Made by a program: the position numbers and the translations under genes
Source of the DNA: Rhizodiscina lignyota
Taxonomy: Eukaryota; Ascomycota; Dothideomycetes; Aulographales; Rhizodiscinaceae
Direction of reading: 5' to 3'
Assembly (NCBI GenBank): GCA_010015805.1
Contig: ML978121.1
Span: 496,001 to 560,000 of the forward strand
DNA length: 64,000 nt
Notes under the pieces: generated by a model
What the model was told of the DNA's origin: nothing
Seen by the model: only the letters and a program-made list of their open reading frames with translations
Database searches by the model: none
Shown here: positions 35,548 through 48,900 of the stretch, piece after piece
How the letters are laid out: the number at the start of each line of letters is the position of its first letter
Numbering within the stretch: position 1 is the stretch's first letter

Positions 35548-38500
35548 TTATGGATGAGCGCCGTCGTCGTCGTCGTCAAGCTCCTCAATCTCGCGGCCGT
35601 TCTTGTCCACAACAGTGCGGACTCCTCGACGATCGCTAGGCTCGCCATCGCGGCTAGCACCAAAGTCGAGCACCTTTAAAAGCCAAGTTAGCAATCACTC
35701 CTGCAGCCGAATCAGGCGCAAAAATTACCTCGATGTAGGTCAGATTATTCCTTTGCACTGCTGCAACACATCTCCGCTCGTTGAACCTAACCTGCCAGAC
35801 GCCCGACAAATCGGTCAACAGATCCTTCACGCACTCGCCGTTCTTCACATTCCACATCTTCAGGGTGCGGTCACTGCCGCTGATAACCTTCTGGTCGTCG
35901 TGCTGGAAACAAGTGATGGCGCCAGTGTGAGCTGTCAGCGTTGCCTTGCACTGCCCATTCTCCGGATCCCAGATGCGAAGCGTGCTGTCAGCTGCAGCTG
36001 AGACTAGACGTTCGTGTGAGAGATCCAACAGGCCAACAAGAGAGGAATGCCCTTCCAGATTAAACAGACAGGTGCCGAACTCAAGCGACCAGACCTTGAC
36101 CATGTTGTCCATCGAGCCAGAAATGCAGCGGTTGCGCTCATGGTCGAGAACTACACTGTACACTTTCTGTGTATGCCCAGAAAGACGGTGCTGCATATCG
36201 CCCGTTGAGATCTTCCACACGCGGACTGTGGAGTCGTAGCTACCGCTCACAAGTGTGTCTCCATGCGCTGCAATAGCACGTACAGAGTGGTGGTGGCCGG
36301 TCAAAGCGCGTAGGAAGTAGGGATTGTCGTAATCATTCGAAGGTGGACCAGCTTGGAAGATTCCCTTGTCAGTGGGCTTGGGCAACTTCCATACCCTGAG
36401 ACTAGAGTCGCGAGAGCCAGTGATGATGAGAGGCTGTTTGGGCATCATCTTCGGTGTGCCATCTTCATAAGTGCCCACCTGAGAGGGCTTAAGAATGACG
36501 AGGCAGCGCACAGTCGATGTATGTCCTTGGAAGACTTGCAGACACTTGCCGGATTCGATGTCCCAAACCCTGACGGACCGGTCGGTTGAGCCAGAGACAA
36601 GCGTGTTGCCATCGTACTCCAATGCCCATACTCCGCCCTCATGGCCTTCGAGCGTTTTTCGTTTAGCACCTGTCTGCGTGTCATACACATTGATCTTAGT
36701 GTCATCGCTTCCCGTGAGGATCTTGTCGGTATCAAACTGCAGGCATGTAACCACGTGTCGCTGATGTGCACGGAACGCAATATGGCGAGGCTTCATGTCT
36801 TCCTGCATCCAGCTCTTGCGAATGGAAGAGTGTCTGCGGTACAGAGACTTGTAGAGATGGAGATTCCTCAGGCTCGGAAGACCGATATCGGGATTCGGAA
36901 TGGCAGCCAGTGCTGCATTGGCGTGCGCAATTGGACCATGAAATCCCTTCAAAGTGGTTGCCCACGTTGGAGTCTGCTGCTTGGCTGGCGTCGGGGCCTT
37001 GCGCTTCTGCCTCTTATTGCTTCCCAACTTGGCCGCAGCTTTGCGCTTTGGCCGACCAGAAGCAGATATTGTTACGTCGCTGTCAATGCTAGAGCTTGCT
37101 GTCGACTTGGGGGAATCTTCTTGCCTAGCTTTCACAGTAATAGAATCCGAGACGATCCTGTTCCGTAGATCTTCCTCCCCACTGTCAATGCCGTAAGGGA
37201 ATTGCCAACCCCACCCCTCCCTTATGGCTTGCTCCAACTCACCCTCTGGTAATTGAAGATCATCCTGATCCATGAGGTCCTTCCATGCGGTCTCGTCCGA
37301 ATCGAGGATCTGTCTCCACTTCTTCGAAACCTGTGCTGCTCGACACATACTCTTCGCATCCAAGTACTTTGCGATGTTGAGACTGAGCTCTAAGGGTAGC
37401 ATGTCAAGGAAATCACACTTGAGAGCAGGATTGACGACATCCGCAACAAAGCGGAGGGTTGGCTTGGTACAGCGTCGCATCATTTGGTACATGACGTATT
37501 TCTGCAGTTCTTGTGGCATCGCATCGAAAGAGTCAAGCATTGTCGGCATATCCATGAGGGTTGGGGTCGGGAGCTGCGGATTGGGGCTTCCATCTGGGAG
37601 CGGTCCCGGAAGCTCAAGCTGTTGTACTTCAGCGGAAGCTCTTCGCTTCAGAAGACTACTTGATGTCTTGCTGTTGAGCGTATCCTGCGAAATATCCAGG
37701 CTTGATACCTCATTCTCATCATCTTCTTGTTCCTGTGTAGCTAAAGCAAGGGCATTTGCGTTGGCGGCGGCTGTGATGGGAGAAAGGCTAGGGCTGGGAA
37801 GGCTAGCATCTTGTGCAGCTAGAGTATCGAGAGACTGAGGTCGTCGCATATGTTGGGAGTCTTGACTCAGTTCTTCGGATTCGAAAGGAAGGGCTCGTTC
37901 AAGATCGCCCTCCACGATGGGCGGGGTGGCGGAGACTCCAGCAACAGGAGCGGTGTTCGATGAAGTCGCTGCGTGCGTACTGCGGGCAGTTCTGGCTAAC
38001 GAAGATCGTGCATGAACCCTATGAAGCTCATCCAAGCTCGAAGATGAGGCATTCTTTGAATGAGACTTAAGGCTTGGCCTTCTTAAACGACCGGCAGAAG
38101 GAGGCATTTTGAACTGCCCCGACGTGCCAGCATCGGTGTCTGGAGTAGCTGGGCCACTATCATCAACAGTTTGAGACAGTCTCGAGCTATACTGCTGTTC
38201 GTTGGAGGGGAATCTCTCCATTGCCGACATGCGTTGCTTCTTGTTACGTCGCTGTAGGCTGGCAATTTCGGCAGCCTCCGCAAGCGAAGGTGGAGAGGGG
38301 GAGCGTCGTCTCCTGCCCAGTGCTGATGTAGATGGCAGCTTGTTCCTGGATACAGTGCCCTTGCGGCCCTGCATCTTTCTATCTGGAGAATCGTAAGTGA
38401 CTTCGCTATTGTAGACCGATCGTATTATGCCATCAGAGGCGTCAAGTTCGGAGCGGTATTGAGAGAACTAGAAGGAACAAATGTTGTTAGCGGGGTTATG

Positions 38501-39031
38501 AAGAGGTGCTTCTTCAATGTTTGTCTAAAGGGGCCGGGTTGGGACGCGGTGATTGTTCGGGTCAGTTGTGTGGTAAGTGACGCGTACCTGTTCGAGCGCG
38601 CCTTCAACGTCGTCAACCTCCTGGAAATGTGCTGGCCGGCCACCGATATCAAATTGCAAGTGTTTGAGGGCTTGAGGAGTTGGTGAGAAGGCGAGTGGGA
38701 ATTGTTTTGGGTCTCGGTTACGAAGGGGTCTGGGTGCTTTCATGAGGAGGGGGGGGAAAGATGTTGTCGTTGTCGTTGTTGTCGTTACAACTGTTGTTTG
38801 CGTGGCAGGAGCATACGACAGCTGCCCCAACGTTGTGTACGGATCGAGGGTCGACTCTGGTGCGGATGGGCTTAGGGATCGTTTACTGACAATCTCCTGG
38901 ACCTTGCTCACGACCTCCGATGCCATGCTTGCACCGTCTCGCGAGGAAGGTCGAGCGTTTTCCAACGGCTGCGGGGTCCGTCGTGCTTGAGTGGAGTGTT
39001 GTCTGGTCTGCCGTTTGAGGGGCAGGTCCAT
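35548..39031 (-). CDS. Cdc4-like F-box/WD40 protein (SCF substrate receptor)
   Basis: Substrate-recognition subunit of an SCF ubiquitin ligase, expected to bind phosphorylated degrons and, through the F-box, Skp1. Exons 39031-38588, 38467-35729 and 35673-35548 give 1102 aa. The disordered N-terminus includes a Thr run. An F-box lies near residues 500-550 (LPLELSLNIAKYLDAKSM, SKKWRQILDSDETAWKDL). Eight WD40 blades follow (about 705-1045), for example LVSGSTDRSVRVWDIESG and LVSGSYDSTVRVWKISTG; eight blades and the long N-terminus match Cdc4/Fbw7. The last exon supplies the eighth blade and the acidic tail; its intron has an ideal TGCTAAC branch. The first exon was added because frame stays open through the ATG at 38374 and a phase-0 intron (38587-38468) links it. 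Confidence 0.9.
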
Positions 39032-40485
39032 TTTGGCTCGCAGGCGCCGTTTCAACGCGAAAGGGACACGGGAAGGCGCGTGCAAGGCAACGTCGAGGCT
39101 GTCAAAGCCACCGGTATATTCGCCACACGCTCTGAGAAGGCTATCTGCAGCTGCATGCGTCGGTCGGGGGTAAGGGAGAGGTCGAGGGTCGGCAAGTGAA
39201 GCTTTTGGGTACTGTGTGCCACGGTCACGCTCCTCCCGAAGTCAGCGGCACATCTCCGCGACCAAGGCGGCTCAAGGGACAGCAAGAACAGAGACGACAC
39301 GCCCGCCCGCGAGACGCCAGAGGGGAGAGGTTAAGCAAAAAAGAGCACGAGGCACGAGGAGAGGAGAGTTATCAGTGCAGTGGGAGGCTGTAGAAGGAAA
39401 GGCGGGGTGGCCAGCAAGATGGTGGTGAAGGTTTCGAGTCGGCTAAGGAGAGGGCTCGGCGTGGACGCTGGCCGATGCCAATCACAGCGCGTGCTCGCTA
39501 TATTACACCACTCAGCATGCACACAATCGTGCCTTTTGCGTAAGAAGTCTTCTATCACAGCCCACTTTTTTGCTTTCTCACCCCGGCACGAACCACGACC
39601 CGTCTTTTGCTCATGCGAAGGCCCCAGGCTCTGCAGTCAGACTCAATTATGGAGGCTGGCATGCACTTCTATTTTCCCACCTCCCGACTCGCATGCCAGT
39701 GCCCAAAGATGCAATTAACAGCATCCGGATCCTCCCATTCATGTATTGCTTATAAACTTGACATCATGCACCGCAGGATTTGGAACGTTGAGCAGGCCCT
39801 TATTAGTGATTCCCGTTCGTGCGACTGGACCCGGGTGCATGCGTTGCCACTCACTGCAGAATTTGCTCGACGCTTGCCAAAGGGCATATGTTAAACCTCC
39901 AGGCACGGGATAGAGCGGCTTAGTACTATCTATGCTGTCGAGGATGCCGCCTTGTGTAGAGGAGACGTGCCTTTATCAAAAGCACTGTTTGAACGTCGTG
40001 GTACTGATTCCATTAGGCGGAGTCGTCGTAAGCCCTTGCTGCACTCATTCAATCAGCTACAAGTTCAAAGGGGGAACTCCTAACTCTCCTTCATTTCGAA
40101 GTCGTCTTTGATAAAAGATGGACGGCGTATTTCTTATCGTGTAGAAAGAGCCAGGCCGATTTGCGGCGTTTAAAAGAACACAACCGTAGAGGCGTTACTC
40201 CGGTCAATTCTACATATGAGATGTCGTTTAGAAGACCATCTAACCTTCTGAGGTGGCTCCAGTGCGAACATGAACACTGCACGAAGAATTCAAGCTTCTT
40301 CTGCTGTCACTGCATTTCGTCGCCGGAAAAAGTGGGGCTCATCTAGGCGACGAAGTTCGCCACCGTCCCATGTTCCTCATCTCCTCAGATCCCCATCCCA
40401 TTGATCATTTTCAGGCTTGTTTCCCTTCCATCATTCATTGCGCACTCTCGCGCACTCATCATCCGCGTGCTTGCGCGAGATCACG
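39032..40485. other. Divergent intergenic region, Cdc4-like / Hop1-like
   Basis: 1.45 kb between divergent start codons. The first 500 bp are purine-rich on the plus strand (pyrimidine-rich leader of the minus gene). No further gene or motif recognised. Confidence 0.5.
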
Positions 40486-43249
40486 ATGCAAGCTACCAAA
40501 GTCCGTCCAAAGACAGCCACGACTGCAGCCACAGCAGCGTCGACCTCAAATGCTCAAGAGGTCACACTCCTTCAAAGTACTGAAGTTGTTCAGACCTTGC
40601 TCCACAGTTCGGTAAGCAGGAAGCTGTGCAAAAGTTAAGCGTTGGGGCTAATGGACCCACTCTCAATCACAGATAAGTTGTCTGAGTTACCTGAGGTGAG
40701 CCAGACTGCGACGCGACGACACGCGTTTTCCTTACTTTTCCACTAACCAGAAACAGAGACCTCTTTCCAGATAACTGCTTCGATGAGATTCACTATGGCA
40801 TGGTGCATCCAATCTCTTATCGCGACTTTGCGGAGGCCAAACATAATATGCGCACCGAGGACATCGAGAACGGGTCCCAGTCATCACATCAAAGTCGACG
40901 TGGAACTCGAACTCGACTTCAAATTTTGCGCCGTGGCAAACATGCGGGCGCAGAGCAGCTGCTAGACTGGCTTGAGGAGGGTGTTTTCGAGGCTTTGCAA
41001 AAGCAACGACTTCGTGCCTTGCAAATGAACATCTTCACCGACAAGTCACGTCCGACCAATGTTCTTGAATCATATACCTTTAGCTTCACATACGCTGAAG
41101 CTGCCTTAAGTGGGATGACCTTCAAATCGTCTCAAGGCGAAGCTGTGACGGTGAAGCATGTTAAGCACGCTCTGCATGATTTCATGCGACAGATGAGCGT
41201 CCTTTGCGGAACACTGCCAGTACTTCCAGGTAAGTTTAGAGAAGAGCACGGGAGATAGTACGCACGTCTCTGTCCGTTACTGATTGTAATCGATTAGACC
41301 GTCGCTTTCTCTCCCTGAACCTCTTCTACACGGATAATTGCCCATCCGATTACCAGCCACCTTTCTTCACCGAATCGACAGAGCATACTCTTAAATTCCC
41401 TGAAGGAGATGGCTGGCGCCTGCAGACAGTTACGCCTGGATCAATGAACTCAGGCCACCACGCTACATCGCTCATAATATCGTTCTTGAGCCAGGATAAT
41501 AAGGGACAGACACCAAGTGCTGGAGCGGAAAAGGATCAAATTCCTGCAGATCTCACTTACAGTCTGGAGAAGCTTGCCGCCTCCGATATCAACCGAGAAT
41601 TCAGTTCAAACCCTCACAGCAACGGTGTCCGACCCTCTGCAGCGCAAGAAGCAAACTATAGAGCAGCCACACCTGTCGACATTCCACCAGAGCAGCTGTT
41701 CACGGAGAGTACCCCCACACCAGGTGCAAAAGACACGGGTCGCCGAGGCATCAAGAAAGATGAGCAGTCAAAGTCTGCTAATGAGATTTCCGACTTCGAG
41801 GATGTTAGTGCATTCATCGACCGTGGGGAGGACTCGAACGAGGATGGTACCACTCTTCTCCCACCGCCTCCTGATGCCGCTCGTTCGACTGAAAATATCA
41901 TCGTTGAAAACTCTCAGGTGTCAACGCAGACGCGTCAAGATGTGCAGACCCAAAAGCAGCTTCGCGACATGTTGAATTCAGTGGGGAAAGACAATAGCCT
42001 CGAGGAAACTCAAGTTGTTGCAGCTGAGACCACGGAGAGCCAACATGACGTCTCACTGTTCGGTGCAATGACTCAGATCCGATTCTCACAGGCCAAGGTC
42101 GCCGAACTAGACGTTCTGAGGAAACGACTAACTATTGGCGATCAGCCGCTCGAAGGCATTTCGTCGTCAATCATGGACGTGGAGCAGGAGTATCCTGTGA
42201 AGTGCCAGTGCGGATTCAATGAGGACGATGGTGACATGGTGAATATAACCATTTCCGCTCCAATCCTGTATTGCTAAGGTGGACCAGATTTGCTGCGATT
42301 TCTGTAACAATTGGCAACATGCCTGCTGCTATGGCTATCTCAGCCCGAAAGATCCTCGAATCCCCGACACACATGCTTGTTATGAGTGCCTCTTGGGAAC
42401 AAAAGAGGGCGTACTTCTTAAAGAGCTGCAGGAACTCGCTCTGCTGCGTTGTGCAGCTTATGCCCTAAAGCATGACGGCGGCATGAACACTGCTCGCGAA
42501 TTCAAGGATATTCTTCGTAAGTGAAGACTCTCTGTAGATGGCATGATAGAGCTAACGTCGTCGAAGACTGTGATCTCCAGACGGCCAACGAGGTGCTCAA
42601 GCATTTCAAGCAGAAGGATTTCTTGAAAGAAACTCCAGGGAGTCGTTCTCGCGGCTTCGCTCAATCAGGAAAGCCGAAATGGACATTTGTGAGCAGTGGC
42701 TCGGACTATGAGCGGATGATGCGAGAATACTTCGATCCGAGCTTAAAGATTGCTCATCATGTAAGCATCATCAGATCCTAATATTGACCCAAGCCACTGA
42801 TATGTATCAAGCTCGCACTTGCCCAGCTGCCGACACAAGCTGGTCCTGTCTCAAAGCAGGTTCCAACAGAGCAAGCAGGTTCTCGTCTAGATTCGACTAG
42901 CAATGACATACAAGGCGACCCACTCCCACTCCCGCTATCACTACGCTCTCGCTCCCGTCAGCAGCAATCAATTGCGAATCCTCCTACATTGCCACCGCCA
43001 GCCGTGACTAGGCGATCCACTCACAGTACGATAACAACGACAAGGATGCCAAAAGGCAAGTCTGCACCGCTCGAGGTGTCCCAACCTACAACGCCGGGTA
43101 AAGCCGGCAAACGAGCAAGGAGCGATGAGCAGATTTCTGCAAGAACACCCAAAAACAGCAGAAAGAGGCTCAAAATGTCAAAGGTCGTCGGCGCTGTCGA
43201 TGTCTCGTATTTGTCTCCCAGCCAGGCGTCCACTCAGAATGAACTGTGA
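40486..43249 (+). CDS. HOP1: Hop1-like meiotic HORMA protein with PHD-like finger
   Basis: Meiotic chromosome-axis protein that promotes inter-homologue recombination and checkpoint signalling (family knowledge). Seven exons: 40486-40611, 40673-40695, 40757-41229, 41298-42238, 42288-42516, 42567-42760, 42812-43249, giving 807 aa. A HORMA domain spans about 25-270 (VQTLLHSSISCLSYLRDLFPDN split by two introns around a 23-nt exon, then ESYTFSFTY and RRFLSLNLFYTD). A disordered linker follows. A PHD-like zinc finger, about 508-556, shows CQCG, CCDFCNNWQHACC and CYEC. A winged-helix-like segment and a basic Ser/Pro tail complete it. The acceptor of intron 4 could instead be at 42278, adding VDQ; the 42287 site gives the better match and a CTAAG branch. 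Confidence 0.9.
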
Positions 43250-45995
43250 TCGCACAAGGAGTCTGTGGCGGTGACGCGGATGCCACAGTGCAGAAGTAAG
43301 AGGATTTGCTTTTAATCTAGCACGAAGGAAGACGATGAACGATAGATTGCATGTGTGCTCTTTGAAGGATCTAGCAGTTGCTTGCCCTGTATGGCTTTGT
43401 TCCACTTCACTTGTCTCATATGACACATACGTCCTTCTGAACTTGCTTTTAGCACGGCGAGATCCTGTACCACATTTTCTGTGGGCCCAACAGAAACCAT
43501 GTACGATAGCACTGGCTACTTTAGCCTTGAGCCTCGGTCGAAAGAAAGATGAAGTTGCATAGTTGTACATGGCGCTTCACTTTGAAGCTGAAAGGCTATG
43601 TATTATTATTCACCGAATCTCAACGTCCGGATCGTGCAACGAAAGAATTATGACACCTCGTGGTGGTGGAGCATAAGAAACTGATGCTGTACGACAAAGG
43701 CGCGACAAAGGCGCGATCGAAGCTGAACTCCATGACGCTGTGAGACGGAGCTGAAGATAGCGAGTGGAGAAGATGCAGGAGTCACAAGGATCATGCTAAA
43801 GCCCCGAATGGTAAGGTGTCTTCCCCGGAAGAGGATTTTGGGAAGTGCAGAAGAAGCAAAGAAGCCTTGCAGCGAGGCTTAACGTCTTTATAGGATTTTC
43901 TTCAAGCTCGACAAATAGCGATTCAGATACGCCTTGAGGAATGTGATTGGCCCAAAAAGCAAGGATCTTTGGAGGGGAAGAGGAAAAAGGATTTCCACCT
44001 CACGCGACTGGACTCTGGCAGACCCTGTTTCCACCATCGGGAGCTCGAGGAACTCGTCACTGCCGTCTTCAGGGGATTCAGATGTGTTCCTGGTCTGTGG
44101 AGATGATCTTGTGCCAGGTTCGTCGATCCTCCTCCTGCCAATCCGAACAAAGACGACAGTGGTCATTGCAAGACAAAACATGGATCACGGAAATTATATC
44201 CAAGACAGAATGTCCAAAAAGGGGTTCATCAGCACTCAATCTTCCGAGGCTTTATGGTTCCAAGGGCTCGAAATCGAGTTGCGCACTCACAATCGGCCCG
44301 TACTCCGCAATGTCGGTGAGTGGGCGAATATTTGGGCGTGCTATGATGTGTCGCTATCCCATTCGTATGGCCCAAATGCTATGCTACACAGTGTGCTCCG
44401 TCCAGTTCCCAATTGTGGTTGGTTTCGAAGTCAAACAGGGCTAACAAAGGAGGGTTGCCTAATTTGGGCTGTCCAAGGTACCGAAGTTGATCTCAAGTTT
44501 GATGTTCGCAGAGCCGACCACCAGGCGGTCATTGCTGCCCTGCAGCAGCAGGGCAGAGAGATGATGCGTTCTGCTCGCCGCCGTCTCCACAGTCAATGCA
44601 TCGCGCTTCTTGGCCTGAGCCGATGGTGACTGCGCACATATCATTCCGTGTTATTTGTTTCATGGGCAAGCTCTCACGGATTGGAGGTCGGTCGAGGCGT
44701 GCCAACATCGCAGACTGTGGCCGTCGAGCGCACCCTTCTCTTTGACCTACCGAATGCCGGGCCTGGGGTTCTTCGAAGCCTGCAGCTACGCAACCGGCCG
44801 CGATCTCTTCGTACAAGGGTGTCTTCCGGCGGATCAGCGAGAATGGAGGAGCAGAGGTGCTGCAGTAGCCTTTCAATTGACATGGACTGCTCGTCCTGCC
44901 TCCCTGATGCGGGCACCCAGAGCATTTTACACGCTCACCTTTCGTCTCAGCATTTTTCCGCGAGGTTGCACGGCAGGCAGGCAGGCGGTTTGAGCATGGC
45001 AAATGCGCCGTGAGCACGTCAAGCAAGCAATTGCTTGTGCGGCGCACCTGAACGTACCCGGCGCTGGGGATCGGCGGGCGGGAGATGGTCGAGATCAGCC
45101 GCGGCACCCTGGTGCATGGCTTTCGGCAGCCCCTGTCGCTGTGGCTTGCATGGCGGCGCGCGCGAATGAGATGGAACCCCTGAGCAACTGCAACGCTTGA
45201 GCGCAGAGCAAAGCCGACGACCTCCTCGTTGCGAAGCCTGTCATGCGCTGGCCGACCATTCCTCATCCATCCCACTCCGGGCAGCAGCAGAAACGTCTGT
45301 CTCTGTTCGCTGTAAAAGAGAGCGACACCATGCCGCCGAGTCCTCTTCCGATCTCATTGTCTCTCCTCCGCGTCCGTCTCTACTCGCTACCTGTATAGTG
45401 CCGCTACGTCTTGACTCGAGCCGACGCCATCCAACGGTCTCGAAATTGGTCCCATTTCACGGGACTGGGGATCAGCGAGATTGGTCCAGTTTCCTTAAAG
45501 TTCATGCACGCTCCTTTGAGAAAGGTGTGTGTCCCGAATCAGCTCCCCTCTTCTGTCAACCGTCCGGCTCTGTGCCGATTCGCATCTTCCTTCATGTGTA
45601 TGACGCGCTTATGAAGGTCGGAGCCGCGCGATCAATTTATTTCTCTTTTGCTGCTCCCCTGCGACGTCACCAAGCACTAACGGGGCTAACAGCGCCTAGA
45701 GATCTTGGTGGAACCGATAGCGCATATCTGAGCTGTCCCTCCTTCTCTCATTCCATCTCGTCGATATACGCCACTGCTGTGCAGTGGAGTCTTAAACTCG
45801 GATGACAGGAGATGGCGCGACCTCTCCTCGGCGCAATTGGTATGTCAAACGCACCTTTGACTCTAGAGCACCGTCCCAGTAGCTGACACCGACTCCCAAG
45901 GCTAATAGGATACCCGCACGTCTCATCGCGCCCCGCAACCCTCGAACCTATGCTATAAGGTTCTCCAGAGCCTGTCTCTCCGTCGGCCTTCCATT
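43250..45995. other. 2.7 kb region without recognisable genes
   Basis: It lies between the HOP1 stop and the next start codon. Open frames of 231 aa (plus, 43934-44629) and 248 aa (minus, 44529-45275) overlap each other and resemble nothing I know. An 11-bp tandem duplication sits at 43692-43713. The last 600 bp are C/T-rich, as in a promoter and leader. Confidence 0.5.
43692..43713. repeat. Tandem 11-bp duplication
   Basis: Two exact adjacent copies of CGACAAAGGCG in intergenic DNA about 440 bp after the HOP1 stop codon. Confidence 0.8.
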
Positions 45996-48900
45996 ATGGG
46001 CCGGACGTCGAAGTTCTCGTTCTCCTTGTCTGGGCGAAAAGGGTCAGCTGCGAAGGAACCGGAGGAGCATCATGACGTGCCACAATGGGTCCCTGCTGCT
46101 CCAAGCGCTAGCAATATGAACATGAGTAAAGTGGAACGACTTTTGGGAGCATCGAGTCTGCCAGTACGGTCGTCACCTTCATACAACTCCTCGGAGCGGG
46201 CATCTCTTAATACGAAACCGAGTTATATGACCCTCACCGTGTCCGAAGCAAGCGCCGACTATAGCGATCACGGGATGACCGCGTCTACAGCTCCCGCGCA
46301 ACATTACCGAGCTTCACGGGGATATCAGAGCCTGCGGCATCGGGCCTCGTCCAACTTGCTTGGCCTGTCTGGCGACCATGACGCTCCTGTCGCGTCTTCA
46401 GCAAGCATCGACACGAGAGATCTACGGGCAGAGCATTCATCATCAACACTGCGGTCATACTACGACGCACAGAAATCGCCGTTATTAGTATCGCAGCAGA
46501 CATCAGCCTCAGCCGTGCGAGACATGGCACTGAGGAAAGGCATGCACCAAGTAATACCATTGGATCACGACGCCAGGCAAGACGCCCGAAATATGGTACC
46601 AGAAAGTGCAGAAACAAGCAGAACAGCCTCCGTAGCAAGCACCGCAAAGCAAAAGAAACCAGGAAGACTCGACTTTTCCAGACTCTTTCCCAGACCCAGA
46701 ACATCTAGCCACAATCTCCATGGCAATAACGACGTTGTCAAGTCCCCGGACCAAATCTCAGTGGCATCAGAGCACTTTCCACCACCACCGCCGCCGCCAA
46801 TGTTGTCGCCGCAAGAACGACCTCCGTCTCGGAAGAGCAACAAATCATCAGCAGAACCGCCACAGTCTCGAAGGAACTCAAAGGCAACGACAGCAGACCG
46901 GCGACAATCCCGTAGGAGCTCCAAGGCTGCCTCGCTCCTTCTTATGAAAGCGAGACCGGAAAGTTCCATTCGGCACGCCAAAACCATGTCCACTGCAAGC
47001 AGTGTGCGCAGCCAACCGTATGAGAATCCAAAGAACAATGTGCACCGTCCACCTCCAGGGATCCAGAATTGGTTTGACGGATTACTGGAGGAAGAAGATG
47101 AGGATGATTTGGAAGGAGCCGACGAACGAGAAGTGGAGAAACAGCCATCGGCCCCACCGCAAACCTCCTTAGATGATCACGATTCCGATGAGTCGGAAGC
47201 AAGAGACACATTACCCGACTATGAGAAACCTCCGCCTCGTGATATCCAACCTAACTCCTTACTATCCCATCCTTCTCTACGCCTGATTTCGGAGATTCCT
47301 AAACCCAGTCCGGCCAGCGTGCAACAACCTCGCCCAACGACGCCGCGAAAAAGCTCAATGCATTCTTCAGGCCAGCGTAGCCGGGCAAACACATCTGAAG
47401 ACAACCAAACTACATCCGAGCAACGGTCAGTAGAGCAACGGTCAGTGGAACAACGGTCGGTCGAACAGAGGTCAATCGAACAGCGGTCAGTCGAACAACG
47501 TTCAGTCGAGCAGCGCTCACCACCAAGGCTGAAGGCGCAAGCGCCGCCACGTGCAATCTCTAATAAAGCTCATCGCCATTCTATGATGAGTCACACGACA
47601 GCTACAACAGTCACATCAGCTGGTAGCAAGAATAGCAAACTCGCAGACCTTGACCTCCACAACTCGAGCGCCCTTTCCTTGTCATCATCGGATGAAGAAG
47701 GAGACGGTGACTTGTCTCTCCCGGCAATACGCGATAGCATCAACATATCCGATTTGCCTACTGAGAACATACTCATCGGCAAGGCAAGGGCCTTTGAAGT
47801 TAAGCCAAAGAAACGACCCAACGAGCCAATCCGCGTACCGTCAACTCCTGTTGAAAGCAATTCCACCAATATCATTGCAGTTCGAGGATCAGATTCCGAG
47901 GAATCGATCGCTTCGGAACCGAAGTCTGCCGGTCCTCGAACTGAAAGGAACGAACAAGCTCTGCGTGAATTCAGTGCCACTCATACCGATGGAGCTCGTG
48001 AGACTCCACGTCCACACACCAGTGGCGCGCATATGCCTACTCGAAAGGATAGAACTGCCTCACCCTCGTCTGGGAGCCAGAAGCGTCGCTCACTGCGCAG
48101 CGAGGTCACGGAAGCAGCAAGCTTCGGTCATGGCCATAAACTGATGGCTGTCACTCCGGAAGAAGAGGCTCTGTTAGAAATGATGAGGACGAAGAGAGCA
48201 GCAATGGCGAAGCATAACTTCAAAGAAGGCTACAAGCTGGCAAAGAAACAGGAAGGAAAGAAAAAGGAGAAGGTTAGCAGGCCGCCAAGCTTGCACGCAG
48301 ATGCTGTGCTAGCGAACATGGCTCATGCGATCTTAAGCAGCGGCCCCAACAGTGCTGACCCACCGCAGGACGCGAAAGACGCGGACGCTGTTGTCACGGT
48401 GAACAGCACGTTTGGTGAGATTATAGATGCTTTTCCCACCCCTTCGCCGACGTCTAATCGCTTCTCGACGACGTATTTGCCGCGGACCGAAGAGCGCAGC
48501 GGCAGCCCTGGCCTATCTGTGGCATCTTCCTCGCGACGTGGACGCTCGAAGAGACACTCCAATTTGTCAACCATGAGCTCAAATGTCCAATCAATGTCTG
48601 GCACATCTGCAACATCATCATCCCCAATCCCTAACGCTGATTCATCCGAAGCAGAAAGCATCGCGTTACTTGAAGGATCGGTCTCGGAACACGTCTCCAA
48701 CGCGTCGACCGTAAAGAGGAAGCCTGGCTTCGACCGGCTCTCGCTCACGCCAATGGACATTTCGATTGGCTCCTTGGAAAGGGAAAGGTCTGGATCCGTG
48801 GCACAGCAATCTTCAACATCCAGTCCTGAAGATGAGAAGACGCAGGAGTCCCAGCGTCAATCCAGCGAAGAAATCATCATCGAGGCTACCGAAAGCGTTG

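Noticed and set aside
43934-44629. 231-codon open frame on the plus strand
   Set aside because: No recognisable family or domain, mixed composition, and a competing frame on the other strand; kept only as intergenic.
44529-45275. 248-codon open frame on the minus strand
   Set aside because: It overlaps a plus-strand frame of similar length, has Arg/Cys-rich random-looking composition and no domain, and no splice partner.
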